Numbered from the stretch's first letter, positions 1-10,039 are shown. The stretch: DNA of 64,000 bases from Pedobacter sp. PACM 27299 (GCF_001412655.1 NZ_CP012996.1:1860001-1924000), one strand, 5' to 3'. Numbers and translations are program-made. Notes: generated by a model not told the origin, from the sequence alone.

Positions 1-2550
1 ACAGCAGCTGCTGTAGCAGAAAAGAGAAAGTTGTTTGGCTGGAATGAAATTGAGCATGAGCGAGCTTTACCTTGGTACGTTCAGCTATTTCAAGCCTTTT
101 TAAACCCTTTTATTGCCGTGTTGTTAATATTGGCTATTGTCTCGTTTATTGTCGATGTGGGACTCGCTGAGGAGGCTGAGCGGGATTATAAAACGGTTAT
201 TGTAGTTGGGCTGATGGTAGTGCTGAGTTCTCTGCTTCGTTTTTGGCAGGAATTCGGCAGTAACCGGGCGGCGGAAGCACTAAAAAGTATGGTGAAAACC
301 ACTGCTACCGTTTTGCGTAAAGAAAATGGAAAAGAAGAAGTTGAGCTGAAAGCTTTAGTACCTGGTGACCTGGTGTTTTTGAGTGCCGGTGATATGGTGC
401 CTGCAGATCTACGCCTCATCCAGTCTAAAGATCTTTTTGTGAGTCAGGCTATGCTGACAGGTGAATCTCATCCATTGGAAAAAAGTGCCGAAGTGGTTTC
501 CAATGCAGATCATAAATCACCATTGGAACTGGATAACATCTGTTTCATGGGGACTAATGTATTGAGCGGCACAGCTACTGCAGTGGTGGTCAATACGGGG
601 AATCTGACTTATTTCGGTGCTGTAGGTACTGCCATCAGCGGAAAACGTTCAGAAACCAGTTTTGATAAAGGGGTGAATAAGGTGAGCTGGTTACTGATCC
701 GATTTATGCTGGTGATGGTTCCTTTGACTTTTGTGATCAATGGTTTAACTAAAGGAGATTGGTTTGAAGCGTTGCTTTTCGGCATTGCGATGGCAGTGGG
801 CTTAACACCAGAGATGCTGCCCATGATTGTGACTGCCAACCTGGCCAAGGGGGCGAAGAATATGAGTCAGCATAAAGTGATTGTGAAAAGATTAAATGCC
901 ATCCAGAATATTGGGGCCATGGATATTCTTTGTACCGATAAAACCGGGACACTCACCATGGATAAGATCATTTTAGAGCGGCATTTGAATGTTTATGGAG
1001 AAGACGATGATGAAGTGCTGAAATGGGCTTATTTAAATAGTTTTCATCAAACTGGGCTAAAAAACCTCCTTGATCTGGCAGTGCTGGAACATTTGGAACT
1101 TCATGATTACCTGAATGTTGCGGAAGGTTATCATAAAGTAGATGAGATTCCTTTTGATTTTCAGCGACGAAGAATGAGTGTGATTTTGGAGCAGCAGCAT
1201 GGAAAACAGCTGCTGATCTGTAAAGGCGCAGTGGAAGAAATGCTCGACCTATGTTCTCATGCGTTTGAGCCTGGTGAAAATCACCAGTTGCACCTGGAAA
1301 AGGATGCCGTGGTAGTGATGGATGAGTGCATGCGCAATACCGTGCTGCTAACTTCCAGAAAGCTTAATGAAGATGGGCTGAGGGTATTATTGGTGGCTAT
1401 AAAGGAATATGACCCGCGTCCTTCAAACTATGGGGTCAAGGAGGAGGATAAAATGATTTTAACTGGATTCATTGGCTTTTTAGATCCCGCTAAACCTTCT
1501 GCAAGGCCTGCAATTGAAGGGCTGCAGGAACTGGGGATTACAGTTAAAGTACTGACTGGTGATAATGATGTGGTGACCAGAAAGATCTGTAAAGAAGTGG
1601 GAATTCCCTTTCAGCAGGTTTTATTGGGACATGAACTGGACCAGATGGGGGAGGAGGAGCTTGCTGCTAAGCTTCAGGATACCAGTATTTTTGCAAAATT
1701 AAGCCCTGTTCAAAAGTCCAGGATTGTCAGGTTGTTACAATCGAAAGGGCATACTGTAGGTTTTATGGGAGATGGGATCAATGATGCGGCAGCATTAAGA
1801 GTTGCTGACGTAGGCATTTCTGTAGACACTGCGGTAGACATCGCAAAAGAAAGCGCCGACATTATCCTGCTGGAAAAAGACCTGATGGTACTTCGCAAAG
1901 GGGTGATCTATGGACGGCGAACTTTTGGGAACATTATTAAATACATCAAAATGACGGCCAGCAGTAATTTTGGCAATATGTTCAGTATGTTAGGTGCAAG
2001 TGCTTTTCTGCCTTTCTTACCGATGCTGCCCATCCATCTGCTGATTCAAAACCTGTTGTATGACCTTTCCCAGATTTCTATTCCATGGGACCGTATGGAT
2101 GAGGAATTTTTGAAGAAACCACAGAACTGGGATGCTGGAGGGATCAGCAAGTTTATGGTCTTTATCGGACCAATTAGTTCAATTTTTGACTATGCCACTT
2201 TTGCGGTCATGTTTTATGTGTTTAAGGCGAATAGTCCGGCACACCAAACGCTGTTTCAAACCGGTTGGTTTGTAGAAGGATTATTGTCGCAAACGCTGAT
2301 TGTTCACATGATCAGAACCCGTAAGATTCCATTTATTCAAAGCTGGGCAACAGCTCCGGTGATTGCGCTGACAACGTTGATTATGCTGGTTGGAATCGCG
2401 ATTCCTTTTACACCTTTTGCAGGGGTTTTGAAGCTAACGCCCTTGCCAATAGCCTATTTTCCGTGGCTGTTAGGGATCCTTTTGAGCTATTGTCTTTTAA
2501 CGCAGTATGTAAAAACTTTGTTTATCAAAAAGTTTAACCAATGGCTGTAA
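1..2550 (+). CDS. mgtA: Magnesium-translocating P-type ATPase (5' end outside window)
   Basis: Inner-membrane ATPase of the MgtA/MgtB class that imports Mg2+. The reading frame is open back to base 1, and the first residues (AAAVAEKRKLFGWNEIEHERALPWY) already lie inside the family's N-terminal domain, so the true start is upstream; the TTG at 31 is not a credible start. Visible motifs are TGES of the actuator domain (about residue 153 from the edge), CTDKTGTLT with the phosphorylated Asp (about 312), TGDN, and GDGINDA of the hinge (about 590), followed by a C-terminal block of membrane helices. The length fits the roughly 900-residue family if about 50 residues are missing. A 118-bp gap separates it from the efflux genes, so co-transcription is possible but unproven. 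Confidence 0.93.
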   Translation, partial: TAAAVAEKRKLFGWNEIEHERALPWYVQLFQAFLNPFIAVLLILAIVSFIVDVGLAEEAERDYKTVIVVGLMVVLSSLLRFWQEFGSNRAAEALKSMVKTTATVLRKENGKEEVELKALVPGDLVFLSAGDMVPADLRLIQSKDLFVSQAMLTGESHPLEKSAEVVSNADHKSPLELDNICFMGTNVLSGTATAVVVNTGNLTYFGAVGTAISGKRSETSFDKGVNKVSWLLIRFMLVMVPLTFVINGLTKGDWFEALLFGIAMAVGLTPEMLPMIVTANLAKGAKNMSQHKVIVKRLNAIQNIGAMDILCTDKTGTLTMDKIILERHLNVYGEDDDEVLKWAYLNSFHQTGLKNLLDLAVLEHLELHDYLNVAEGYHKVDEIPFDFQRRRMSVILEQQHGKQLLICKGAVEEMLDLCSHAFEPGENHQLHLEKDAVVVMDECMRNTVLLTSRKLNEDGLRVLLVAIKEYDPRPSNYGVKEEDKMILTGFIGFLDPAKPSARPAIEGLQELGITVKVLTGDNDVVTRKICKEVGIPFQQVLLGHELDQMGEEELAAKLQDTSIFAKLSPVQKSRIVRLLQSKGHTVGFMGDGINDAAALRVADVGISVDTAVDIAKESADIILLEKDLMVLRKGVIYGRRTFGNIIKYIKMTASSNFGNMFSMLGASAFLPFLPMLPIHLLIQNLLYDLSQISIPWDRMDEEFLKKPQNWDAGGISKFMVFIGPISSIFDYATFAVMFYVFKANSPAHQTLFQTGWFVEGLLSQTLIVHMIRTRKIPFIQSWATAPVIALTTLIMLVGIAIPFTPFAGVLKLTPLPIAYFPWLLGILLSYCLLTQYVKTLFIKKFNQWL

Positions 2551-2587
2551 GTGTTTGATTATGTATTAACTAAAAAATTCAATATTT

Positions 2588-2612
2588 TACTGTTTAGTCA
2601 TTGTAAACAGTA
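2588..2612. promoter_or_regulatory. Inverted repeat before the RND efflux genes
   Basis: TACTGTTTA and TAAACAGTA form perfect 9-bp arms around a 7-nt spacer, 55 bp upstream of the lipoprotein start at 2668. It is AT-rich and has no long T-run, so a dyad operator for the efflux genes or a weak terminator for mgtA are both possible. Confidence 0.35.
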
Positions 2613-2667
2613 GATTTTCCATTTTATGTGTTGAAAATCTTCCCGAAATAAATATTAAAAAAAGAAC

Positions 2668-2775
2668 ATGAAACATTTGATTTTAAGCGGCAGTTTACTG
2701 TTGCTCCTGGCTTCCTGTGCCCAAAAAAAGAGGTCGAGCCGATCGAAAATTATCAATTACAGGGAGATACATTAG
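2668..2775 (+). pseudogene. Out-of-frame lipoprotein signal peptide of the RND adaptor
   Basis: ATG at 2668 opens a textbook lipoprotein signal (MKHLILSGSLLLLLASCAQKK; lipobox L-A-S-C) that runs into a TAG at 2773-2775. At codons CAA AAA AAG (2722-2730) the sequence reads A AAA AAG. A shift of -1 here enters the adaptor frame and gives CAQKK-EVEPIENYQLQ, a natural continuation. So this is the missing 5' end of the next gene, separated either by loss of one A from an A8 run, by a sequencing error, or by ribosomal slippage. Confidence 0.72.
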
Positions 2776-2786
2776 TCCTTCCCGCA

Positions 2787-3773
2787 GTGTCAAAACTAAA
2801 TGGCCTTTTACGTTTGGCCACGGCAGCTGAAGCTCCTTTTCAAATGGAAATTACCAGTGTGGGCAAGGTAAAAGCCATCCCCAATTTCTATGCAGAAACT
2901 GCCAGCCCTTTTTCCGGACGTTTGCTTCGGGTTTTCATAAAATTAGGCATGAAAGTGAGCCCTGGAACGCCACTTTTTGAATTGGCATCACCCGATTTTA
3001 TTGAACTTCAGCAGCGTTTTTTCAGTATAAAAGCGCAGTTGAAAAAGGCAGGTCTGGATTTGAAACGCCAGAAGGATCTTTTTAAAAATGAAGTGTCATC
3101 AGTTAAAGATCTGGAAGAGATTAGTCAGGCTTATGATTTGATTTTAAGTGAGTATAAAAATTTGGTAGAAGGATTTAAAGTGTATCATGTTGCTGCGGAT
3201 CAATTAAAAATCGGACAGCCATTTATACTTCGTTCTCCAATAAAAGGGGAGGTGATTCAGAATGATCTGGTGACAGGGGGTTACCTGAATACGGAAGCTG
3301 CAGCACTAGTTAAAATAGCGGAGTTGAGCCGGGTGTATGTCGCCGCCCAGGTGAAAGAAAAGGACATCCGCTTTATCCATAAGGGGGACGAGGTCAGGCT
3401 GGAAGTCACTGCTGACCCTGGCAGAAAAATTAAAGGAAAGGTGGGACATATCGCAGAGATCCTGGATGAGGAAAGCAGAAGCATTCAGGTGCTCATCGAA
3501 TGTGAAAACCCTGATGGCGCCTTAAAACCAGAAATGTATGCAAAGATCAGTTTCAAAGGGAGGCCAGTAAATGCGCTTTTTGTGCCTGAAAAGGCAGTTT
3601 TTCAGCAAAATGACAGCAGTTTCGTTTTTCTGCAAACAGGGAAAGGGCGTTTTGTGCGGAGAAAGGTAGAAACAGGAGGCCTGCATCAGGGGAAAGTGAT
3701 GATCACCAGGGGCTTAAATGTTGGAGATGTACTGGTTGCTGCAGGTGCTTTTTACCTTCTGGAAGCGAAATAA
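2787..3773 (+). CDS. RND efflux periplasmic adaptor (HlyD/CusB-like)
   Basis: Membrane-fusion protein that would link the inner-membrane RND pump to the outer-membrane channel. The chain shows the family order: barrel-sandwich half (ETASPFSGRLLRVFIKLGMKVSPGTPLFEL), an alpha-helical hairpin of about 90 residues rich in K/E/L, the second lipoyl half (LRSPIKGEVIQNDLVTGGYL), a beta-barrel, and a membrane-proximal domain. The GTG at 2787 lacks a signal peptide; the frame stays open upstream to the A7 run at 2723-2729, where the lipoprotein signal peptide sits one frame off. The functional product is therefore probably 2668-3773 read through a -1 shift. The RND gene follows after 25 bp, consistent with one operon. 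Confidence 0.85.
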   Translation: MSKLNGLLRLATAAEAPFQMEITSVGKVKAIPNFYAETASPFSGRLLRVFIKLGMKVSPGTPLFELASPDFIELQQRFFSIKAQLKKAGLDLKRQKDLFKNEVSSVKDLEEISQAYDLILSEYKNLVEGFKVYHVAADQLKIGQPFILRSPIKGEVIQNDLVTGGYLNTEAAALVKIAELSRVYVAAQVKEKDIRFIHKGDEVRLEVTADPGRKIKGKVGHIAEILDEESRSIQVLIECENPDGALKPEMYAKISFKGRPVNALFVPEKAVFQQNDSSFVFLQTGKGRFVRRKVETGGLHQGKVMITRGLNVGDVLVAAGAFYLLEAK

Positions 3774-3798
3774 ATGAGGGAAACGTGATTAAAAAAAT

Positions 3799-6700
3799 AT
3801 GATGAAAAATATGCTACTGATTTCTATACAAAAACGCTGGCTGATGCTGGCTCTTTTCATGATGCTGAGCTTGCTTGGCTATTATTCCTGGACAAAACTG
3901 GCGCTGGAGGCTTATCCTGATATTGCCGATGTGACTTCTCAGGTAGTGACTCAAGTACCAGGACTTGCTGCAGAAGAAGTGGAACAGCAGGTTACCATTC
4001 CCATAGAACGGGCTTTAAATGGGATGCCAGGCATGGAAGTGATGCGCAGCAAAAGCACCTTTGGCCTTTCTATGGTGACCATTGTTTTTAAAGATGGGAC
4101 GAATGATTATTTCGCGAGAAATCGCATTGAAGAACGTTTAAAAGAACTTTCTTTGCCTTATGGGGCGGCACCCGGCCTGGACCCGCTGACTTCTCCAACC
4201 GGAGAAATCTATCGGTATATCATTGAGGGCAAGCCGCAGGACCTTCGGAAACTGACCGATTTGCAGAACTGGGTCATCATTCCTAAGCTAAAACAGGTTG
4301 CTGGTGTGGCGGATGTGACCAATTTTGGCGGAATTACTACGCAATACCAGGTAGAACTCGACCCTGCGAAGCTTGATCAGTATCATTTGAGTACCCTGGA
4401 TGTAGAAGAGGCGATTCAAAAAAACAATGCCAATGCAGGCGGAAGTACTTTAAATGTCGGGGAACAAGGCTATGTAGTTCGTGGGATCGGCCTGATTCAG
4501 AACCTGGTAGATATTGGCCGGATTGTGATTAAAACGGAAAAGGGCGTACCTATTCTAGTGAGTGATCTCGGGGAATTGAAATATGGTAATTTAGAGCGGA
4601 AAGGGATTTTGGGTTATACCGATCACCACAGAAATTACAGTGAAAGTCTGGAAGGAATTGTGCTGCTTTTAAAAGGAGAAAACCCTTCTGAAGTGCTCAA
4701 AGGAGTGCATAAAGCGGTGGATGAGCTCAATAATGGCCTTTTGCCGGAAGGAGTAGTGATTCATCCTTTTTTGGACCGTACAGACTTAGTGAATACCACT
4801 TTAAGCACCGTTTCGCATACCTTAATTGAGGGAATGGTTTTAGTGGTGGTGATTTTGATCGCATTCCTTGGCAGCTGGAGGGGCGCTTTATTGGTGGCCA
4901 TTACTATTCCCATTTCCCTGCTGATTGCTTTTATTCTAATGAAGCTCACTGATATTCCCGCCAATTTATTGTCGCTGGGTGCAATCGATTTTGGGATTCT
5001 GGTGGATGGTGCCATTGTGATGATGGAAACAATTTTGAAAAAGAGAGAATCTGATCCGGAAGCGGTACTGGAAGAAAAATCAATCGCTAAAAGAGCAATT
5101 GAAGTAGCAAAACCGATCATTTTCTCTACCCTGATTATCATTACGGCTTACCTGCCTTTATTTGCTTTTGAGCGGGTAGAAAAGAAATTGTTTACGCCTA
5201 TGGCTTTCACCGTGGCCTATGCTTTACTCGCTGCTTTGGCTGTTGCCCTGTTCTTAATTCCTGGCCTGGCCTACCTGACTTATCGCAAGCCACAAAAGCT
5301 ATATCATAATAAATGGCTGGAAAAATTGACCGGTCAGTATGAACGGACAATCAGCCGGATCATGACAGCTCCTAAGCGCGTTTTCTTGCCTTTAATATTG
5401 ATTTTATGTGCCGGAATAGCTTTAAGTGTGACTGTAGGCAAGGATTTTCTGCCAGTTTTAGATGAGGGTTCTATCTGGTTACAGGTTCAGCTTCCTCCGG
5501 GAATAACGCTGGACAAGGCCAGAGAAATGAGTGATACCCTGAGAAGTCGTACAATGCAGCATCCGGAGCTGAGTTATATGATGGTTCAGGCGGGAAGAAA
5601 TGACGATGGAACAGATCCTTTTACCGCCTCCCATTTTGAATGTTCTATAGGTTTAAGGCCCTATAACCAATGGCCAGCTGGAAAAACAAAAGAGGACCTG
5701 ATTTCAGAACTGTCCCAAACCTATGCATCGATGCCAGGCTATACTGTTGGTTTTGCACAGCCCATGATTGATGGTGTCATGGATAAAATTTCCGGTGCAC
5801 ATAGTGAATTGGTTGTTAAAATCTATGGGTCAGATTTTAAAGAAAGCAGACGGATTGCGGAAGATGTGGTGCGGATCTTGAAAAGCGTGAAAGGAGCCGT
5901 GGATGTGGCCATAGACCAGGAACCTGCACTGCCGCAGCTGCAGATCATTGCTGATCGGGAAAAGATGGCGCAGTACGGAATAAATACTGCGGAACTGAGC
6001 ACCCTGATCGCCGTCGCTATCGGTGGAAAAGCGATCTCAGCCGTGTTTATTGGTGATCGTGTATTTGAAGTGGTATGCCGTTATAAGGCCGATAGCCGGG
6101 ATAGCCGGGAGAAGATTGGAAATCTAATGCTCAGCAATGCGCAGGGCGCTAAAATTCCACTTTCTCAAGTTGCAGATGTTAAATTGAGTACTGGTGAAAG
6201 TACGATTACAAGAGAAGAAAATCAGCGGCACCTGACCGTAAAACTAAATGTGAGGGACATGGATTTAGGGACTTTATTGAAGAATGCCCATTCTAAAATT
6301 GATAAAGAATTGAAGTATGATGAAAGTAAGTTCAGAATGGAATGGGGCGGACAATTTGAAAACCAGAGCCGTGCTTATTCCAGGCTGGCCATTATTGTGC
6401 CGCTGGCATTAACCTTGATGTTTCTGCTGCTGTATGCTGCTTTTGGTAAGTTTCATCAGGCGGCGTTGATTCTGGCAATGGTTCCATTGGCGCTGTTTGG
6501 GGGGATGCTGGCCCTGAATGTTCGGGGAATGACGCTTAATGTTTCGTCGGCAGTAGGCTTTATCGCCCTGTTTGGTCTGGCGATACAGAATGGCGTACTC
6601 ATGATGACACACATCAACCAGCTTCGTGAAAAAGGTGCCGCACTAAAAGTAGCCGTTATGGAAGGGGCAAAACATCGTTTCAGGCCAATCTTAATGACCG

Positions 6701-8181
6701 CTACAGTGGCCATCCTCGGACTGTTGCCCGCTTCTCTTGCTACAGGGATTGGTTCGGATGTACAGCGTCCTTTGGCAACAGTGATCGTTTACGGCCTGCT
6801 TTTTTCTACCGGAATCACGCTTTTCGCACTCCCTGCCCTTTATTATCTACTGGAACGCAGTGGAGAAATCCGGACTCAGCTGATTAAATCCAGCCCTAGA
6901 GGTTCCGTCATCCTGCTGTTGGTTTTTGTTTTTGTGGGATTCAGCGGAAAAACAAATGCCCAGGTGGATACTACTTTTAATCAGCATAAAATCGCCTATC
7001 CGGCTTTTTTGAAAATGCTGAGCCAACACAATCTAGCCTATGCGGCAGAGCGGTTTAATGTCAGTATTGCCACTGCGGATGCGCTGAGTGCAAAGGTGTT
7101 TCCAGATCCGGAATTTAATTTAAGTGCCGGCGACCAACGGGAAGGCGGATTTAGAAAGGGGTACGAACTCATTTCTGGTCTCAGCTATCAGCTGGAACTT
7201 GGCGGAAAGCGTAAAGCCAGAATGGAGCTCGCCAATGGAGAACGCAGGCTTTCGGAGCTCTCGCTGAACGATTATTTCAGGCAGCTGAGGATGGAAGCTA
7301 CGGTAGCGTATCTGAAAGCCATGAAGGAGCAGCGCTTATTGCAGGTGAAAATCAATGGGTATCAAATGATGAAACAGTTGAGCAAGGCAGACAGCCTTCG
7401 GTTAAAATCCGGTGCCATTCCAGGTTTGGATGTGCGGCAGTCTCGTCTGGAAGCCAGGTCTCAATTGAACGAAGTTTACCAGCAGGAAGCAGATTGGAAA
7501 ATGAGCCTTGCCGCACTGGATCAGTTGTTGGGAATGAAAACGGAAGCCCTGATTTTCCAGCCTACAGGAGACTTTTTGAAGTTCGAAAGAGAATTTCAAT
7601 TGTCTGCGCTGATTGTAAGCGCTCAGCAGCATCGTTCTGATGCGCTGGTGGCGATGCAGGAGCTGAATCAAACTCATAACTCCTTTCGTTTAGCAAAGTC
7701 GCTCAGAACGCCTGATTTAGGTTTGTCTTTAAATGTAACGGCCAATACTGTCGCTTCGAATCCGGTAGATCCCGGCCTTCCTTCTGGTACGATCGCCTTT
7801 GGAATGAGCCTTCCCTTGAAATTTTCTAACCAGAATAAAGGAGCCTTGCGCAGTGCGGATTATAAAGTACAGCAGGCAGAGTTGAAATATCAGCAGGTAG
7901 AATTGCAGATCCAGACCGAGGTCACTCAGGCTTATCATCAATATATGAGCAGTAGGAAACAAGTTTTACAATACAGCTCAGGGATGCTGAATGACGCGCA
8001 AAAGGTGCTTGAAGGCCGTGTTTATAGTTACAAAAGAGGAGAAAGCAGTTTCGTAGAGGTATTGGTATCCCAGCGGACTTTCAACGAGGTTCAGCAAAGT
8101 TACCTGGAGATCCTTTACGTAAATGCCATCGCATTGCTGGAATTGGAGCAGGCGGCAGGGATTTGGGATATTGATTTTTAA
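3799..8181 (+). CDS. CusA/CzcA-type RND heavy-metal pump fused to a TolC-like outer-membrane channel
   Basis: Proton-driven export of metal cations. Residues 1 to about 1020 are a complete RND pump: an N-terminal membrane helix, two periplasmic loops and two helix bundles. In TM4 the charged residues D397, D403 and E410 (DFGILVDGAIVMME) have the same spacing as the proton-relay residues of CzcA. After about residue 1030 comes a hydrophobic stretch ending in TNA-Q (SVILLLVFVFVGFSGKTNAQ), then about 405 residues with the coiled-coil-rich pattern of TolC/CusC. The 1460-aa length equals pump plus channel. How the C-terminal part reaches the outer membrane (internal signal cleavage?) is not visible. 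Substrate metal is inferred only at the family level (Zn/Co/Cd or Cu/Ag). Confidence 0.9.
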   Translation: MMKNMLLISIQKRWLMLALFMMLSLLGYYSWTKLALEAYPDIADVTSQVVTQVPGLAAEEVEQQVTIPIERALNGMPGMEVMRSKSTFGLSMVTIVFKDGTNDYFARNRIEERLKELSLPYGAAPGLDPLTSPTGEIYRYIIEGKPQDLRKLTDLQNWVIIPKLKQVAGVADVTNFGGITTQYQVELDPAKLDQYHLSTLDVEEAIQKNNANAGGSTLNVGEQGYVVRGIGLIQNLVDIGRIVIKTEKGVPILVSDLGELKYGNLERKGILGYTDHHRNYSESLEGIVLLLKGENPSEVLKGVHKAVDELNNGLLPEGVVIHPFLDRTDLVNTTLSTVSHTLIEGMVLVVVILIAFLGSWRGALLVAITIPISLLIAFILMKLTDIPANLLSLGAIDFGILVDGAIVMMETILKKRESDPEAVLEEKSIAKRAIEVAKPIIFSTLIIITAYLPLFAFERVEKKLFTPMAFTVAYALLAALAVALFLIPGLAYLTYRKPQKLYHNKWLEKLTGQYERTISRIMTAPKRVFLPLILILCAGIALSVTVGKDFLPVLDEGSIWLQVQLPPGITLDKAREMSDTLRSRTMQHPELSYMMVQAGRNDDGTDPFTASHFECSIGLRPYNQWPAGKTKEDLISELSQTYASMPGYTVGFAQPMIDGVMDKISGAHSELVVKIYGSDFKESRRIAEDVVRILKSVKGAVDVAIDQEPALPQLQIIADREKMAQYGINTAELSTLIAVAIGGKAISAVFIGDRVFEVVCRYKADSRDSREKIGNLMLSNAQGAKIPLSQVADVKLSTGESTITREENQRHLTVKLNVRDMDLGTLLKNAHSKIDKELKYDESKFRMEWGGQFENQSRAYSRLAIIVPLALTLMFLLLYAAFGKFHQAALILAMVPLALFGGMLALNVRGMTLNVSSAVGFIALFGLAIQNGVLMMTHINQLREKGAALKVAVMEGAKHRFRPILMTATVAILGLLPASLATGIGSDVQRPLATVIVYGLLFSTGITLFALPALYYLLERSGEIRTQLIKSSPRGSVILLLVFVFVGFSGKTNAQVDTTFNQHKIAYPAFLKMLSQHNLAYAAERFNVSIATADALSAKVFPDPEFNLSAGDQREGGFRKGYELISGLSYQLELGGKRKARMELANGERRLSELSLNDYFRQLRMEATVAYLKAMKEQRLLQVKINGYQMMKQLSKADSLRLKSGAIPGLDVRQSRLEARSQLNEVYQQEADWKMSLAALDQLLGMKTEALIFQPTGDFLKFEREFQLSALIVSAQQHRSDALVAMQELNQTHNSFRLAKSLRTPDLGLSLNVTANTVASNPVDPGLPSGTIAFGMSLPLKFSNQNKGALRSADYKVQQAELKYQQVELQIQTEVTQAYHQYMSSRKQVLQYSSGMLNDAQKVLEGRVYSYKRGESSFVEVLVSQRTFNEVQQSYLEILYVNAIALLELEQAAGIWDIDF

Positions 8182-8218
8182 ATGTAATTACTGATGGGAT
8201 AGCGGTATATTTGAAGCC

Positions 8219-8512
8219 ATGTTTCATATATTTCTACACTTTCTGGTACCTGCAATTGTGGCTTTTCTTTTTTACAGGAAAACCCTGATAAAATCCTGGC
8301 TGATTATGATGGCTACTATGGCAGTAGATTTGGATCATTTATTGGCAGTGCCGATTTACGATCCAAATCGCTGTAGTATTGGGTATCACCCTTTGCATTC
8401 TTACTATGCGATTGGCCTTTACTTTATCCTCCTTTTCTTTCCAAAAACGAGAATCGTAGGTGTAGGTCTGGTGATCCACATGATCCTTGATTACCTGGAT
8501 TGCTTCATGTAA
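8219..8512 (+). CDS. Small membrane protein, DUF6122-like
   Basis: 97-residue protein with three or four membrane helices. It carries a D-L-D-H motif followed by H-P-L-H-S and H-M-I-L-D-Y-L-D, a histidine/aspartate arrangement reminiscent of membrane-bound metal-dependent hydrolases of the YdjM type. Family assignment is from memory of the sequence pattern. It lies 37 bp after the RND gene on the same strand, so co-transcription is plausible, but no functional link to metal efflux is shown. Complete at both ends. Confidence 0.75.
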   Translation: MFHIFLHFLVPAIVAFLFYRKTLIKSWLIMMATMAVDLDHLLAVPIYDPNRCSIGYHPLHSYYAIGLYFILLFFPKTRIVGVGLVIHMILDYLDCFM

Positions 8513-8575
8513 TTAAGGTCTAGTCCAGACTGATCAGCTCAAGCTGATGGGGTATTGTGAAAAGCATTAGCTTCC

Positions 8576-10039
8576 TTATAAAAGTGGAGAGAGCAAACGC
8601 GCTATTTTTTCCGGCAGCTGTACCCAGGCAGATCTGGCAGTCCAGACATTCGCATCAATGAGTTTTGAAACCTGCAGGTCTTCCTCAAAAGCAGCTTTCA
8701 GCTGCTTTGCAATTCCATCGTCGTACACCACAGTATTCACTTCGAAATTAAGCTCAAAGCTGCGTTCATCCATATTTGCTGTGCCAATAAAAGAAAGCTG
8801 CTCATCGATCACCATAGTTTTCGCATGGATAAAGCCTTTTTGATATTGATAAATTTCTACCCCAACATCCAGTAATTCCTGATAATAAGATCTTGCTGCG
8901 GCAGCTACCCAAACAGAATCTGATTGGAAAGGAACGAGCAGTTTGATATTTACCCCACTCAATGCCGCCACATAAAGTGCATCCAGTAAACTGATTCCAG
9001 GAATGAAATAAGGGCTGGTGATCAAAATCTCCTGATCTGCCATTCCGATGGCCTGAATCAGGTTCAATAATATTGTGGGATGGTCTGAATCGGGACCACT
9101 GGCTGCAATTTGTAAGTCTACCTTTCCGGAAGGATGGTTCTTGAAATCGAAAAACTCTGGCTGTATTTCTAAATCTTCTTCGGCACAAAAGTTCCAGTCC
9201 GAGATGAAAAGGTGCTGCAGGTAGTGTACGCCGGTTCCTTTAATTTTTAAATGGGTATCCCTCCAGAATAATTTGTCATTATACTTAGGATCATTGATGT
9301 AGCGGTCGCTGATATTGATCCCTCCGGTAAATGCAATGTTTCCGTCGATGATAATGATCTTTCTGTGGTTCCTGTAATTGAGGCGGTTGGCCAGGGCAAT
9401 AAAGATCACTTTATAAAAGGGAAAGGCTTGTACGCCTGCTTTTTTAAGTTCTGGGACTAGTTTTTTCCGTATGGATCGACTCCCAAAATCATCATAAATA
9501 AAGCGAACCTGAACACCAGATAATGCTTTTTCAATTAAGATGTCTTTGATTTCATTGCCAATCTTTTCATCTTCAAAAATGTAGTATTCTAAATGGATGT
9601 GGTGTTTTGCCTCCCTTAAAGCCTGTAATACTTCCGGAAACTTCTGCTCACCATTGATCAGCAGTTTCACCTCATTGTTGCCCGTTAAGCCGCTTGTATT
9701 GCTATTCAATAGCAGCTGAGCCATCTTTTTAAACTTTTGAAGGGGAGGGCTCATTTCTCCAATGGTTTTTTCGGAGCTCTTCATGATGCTGGAGGTCACC
9801 CTTTGCAGCTGGATTTCATCGGAAATGATCTTCTTGTTGTAGATCTTCCTGACCCGGTAATTGATGCCAAAAGAAAAGTAAATGATGACACCTATGAGGG
9901 GTAAGAAAACCGCCAGGAGCAGGTAAGCAAGGGTTTTACTAACCGATCTAGTATCATAGATGATGCGAAGACATACTGCAATGATGAAGAGCACATAAGC
10001 AATTTCAAAAACAAGAATCCATTTCATAAAAGAGGACAA
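8576..10039 (-). CDS. cls: Cardiolipin synthase (phospholipase D family)
   Basis: Makes cardiolipin from phosphatidylglycerol at the inner membrane. Two N-terminal membrane helices (about residues 5-28 and 36-58) are followed by two phospholipase D modules, each with an HxKxxxxD catalytic motif: HRKIIIIDGNIAFTGG near residue 222 and HAKTMVIDEQLSFIGTANMD near 404. The 487-aa length is normal for bacterial ClsA-type enzymes. It lies 78 bp downstream of the antiporter gene on the same strand and may share its transcript. Confidence 0.93.
   Translation of the reverse strand: MSSFMKWILVFEIAYVLFIIAVCLRIIYDTRSVSKTLAYLLLAVFLPLIGVIIYFSFGINYRVRKIYNKKIISDEIQLQRVTSSIMKSSEKTIGEMSPPLQKFKKMAQLLLNSNTSGLTGNNEVKLLINGEQKFPEVLQALREAKHHIHLEYYIFEDEKIGNEIKDILIEKALSGVQVRFIYDDFGSRSIRKKLVPELKKAGVQAFPFYKVIFIALANRLNYRNHRKIIIIDGNIAFTGGINISDRYINDPKYNDKLFWRDTHLKIKGTGVHYLQHLFISDWNFCAEEDLEIQPEFFDFKNHPSGKVDLQIAASGPDSDHPTILLNLIQAIGMADQEILITSPYFIPGISLLDALYVAALSGVNIKLLVPFQSDSVWVAAAARSYYQELLDVGVEIYQYQKGFIHAKTMVIDEQLSFIGTANMDERSFELNFEVNTVVYDDGIAKQLKAAFEEDLQVSKLIDANVWTARSAWVQLPEKIARLLSPLL

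Noticed and set aside
8802-9188. 128-codon frame within cardiolipin synthase
   Set aside because: Same strand but other phase inside a gene with clear motifs; low-complexity translation.
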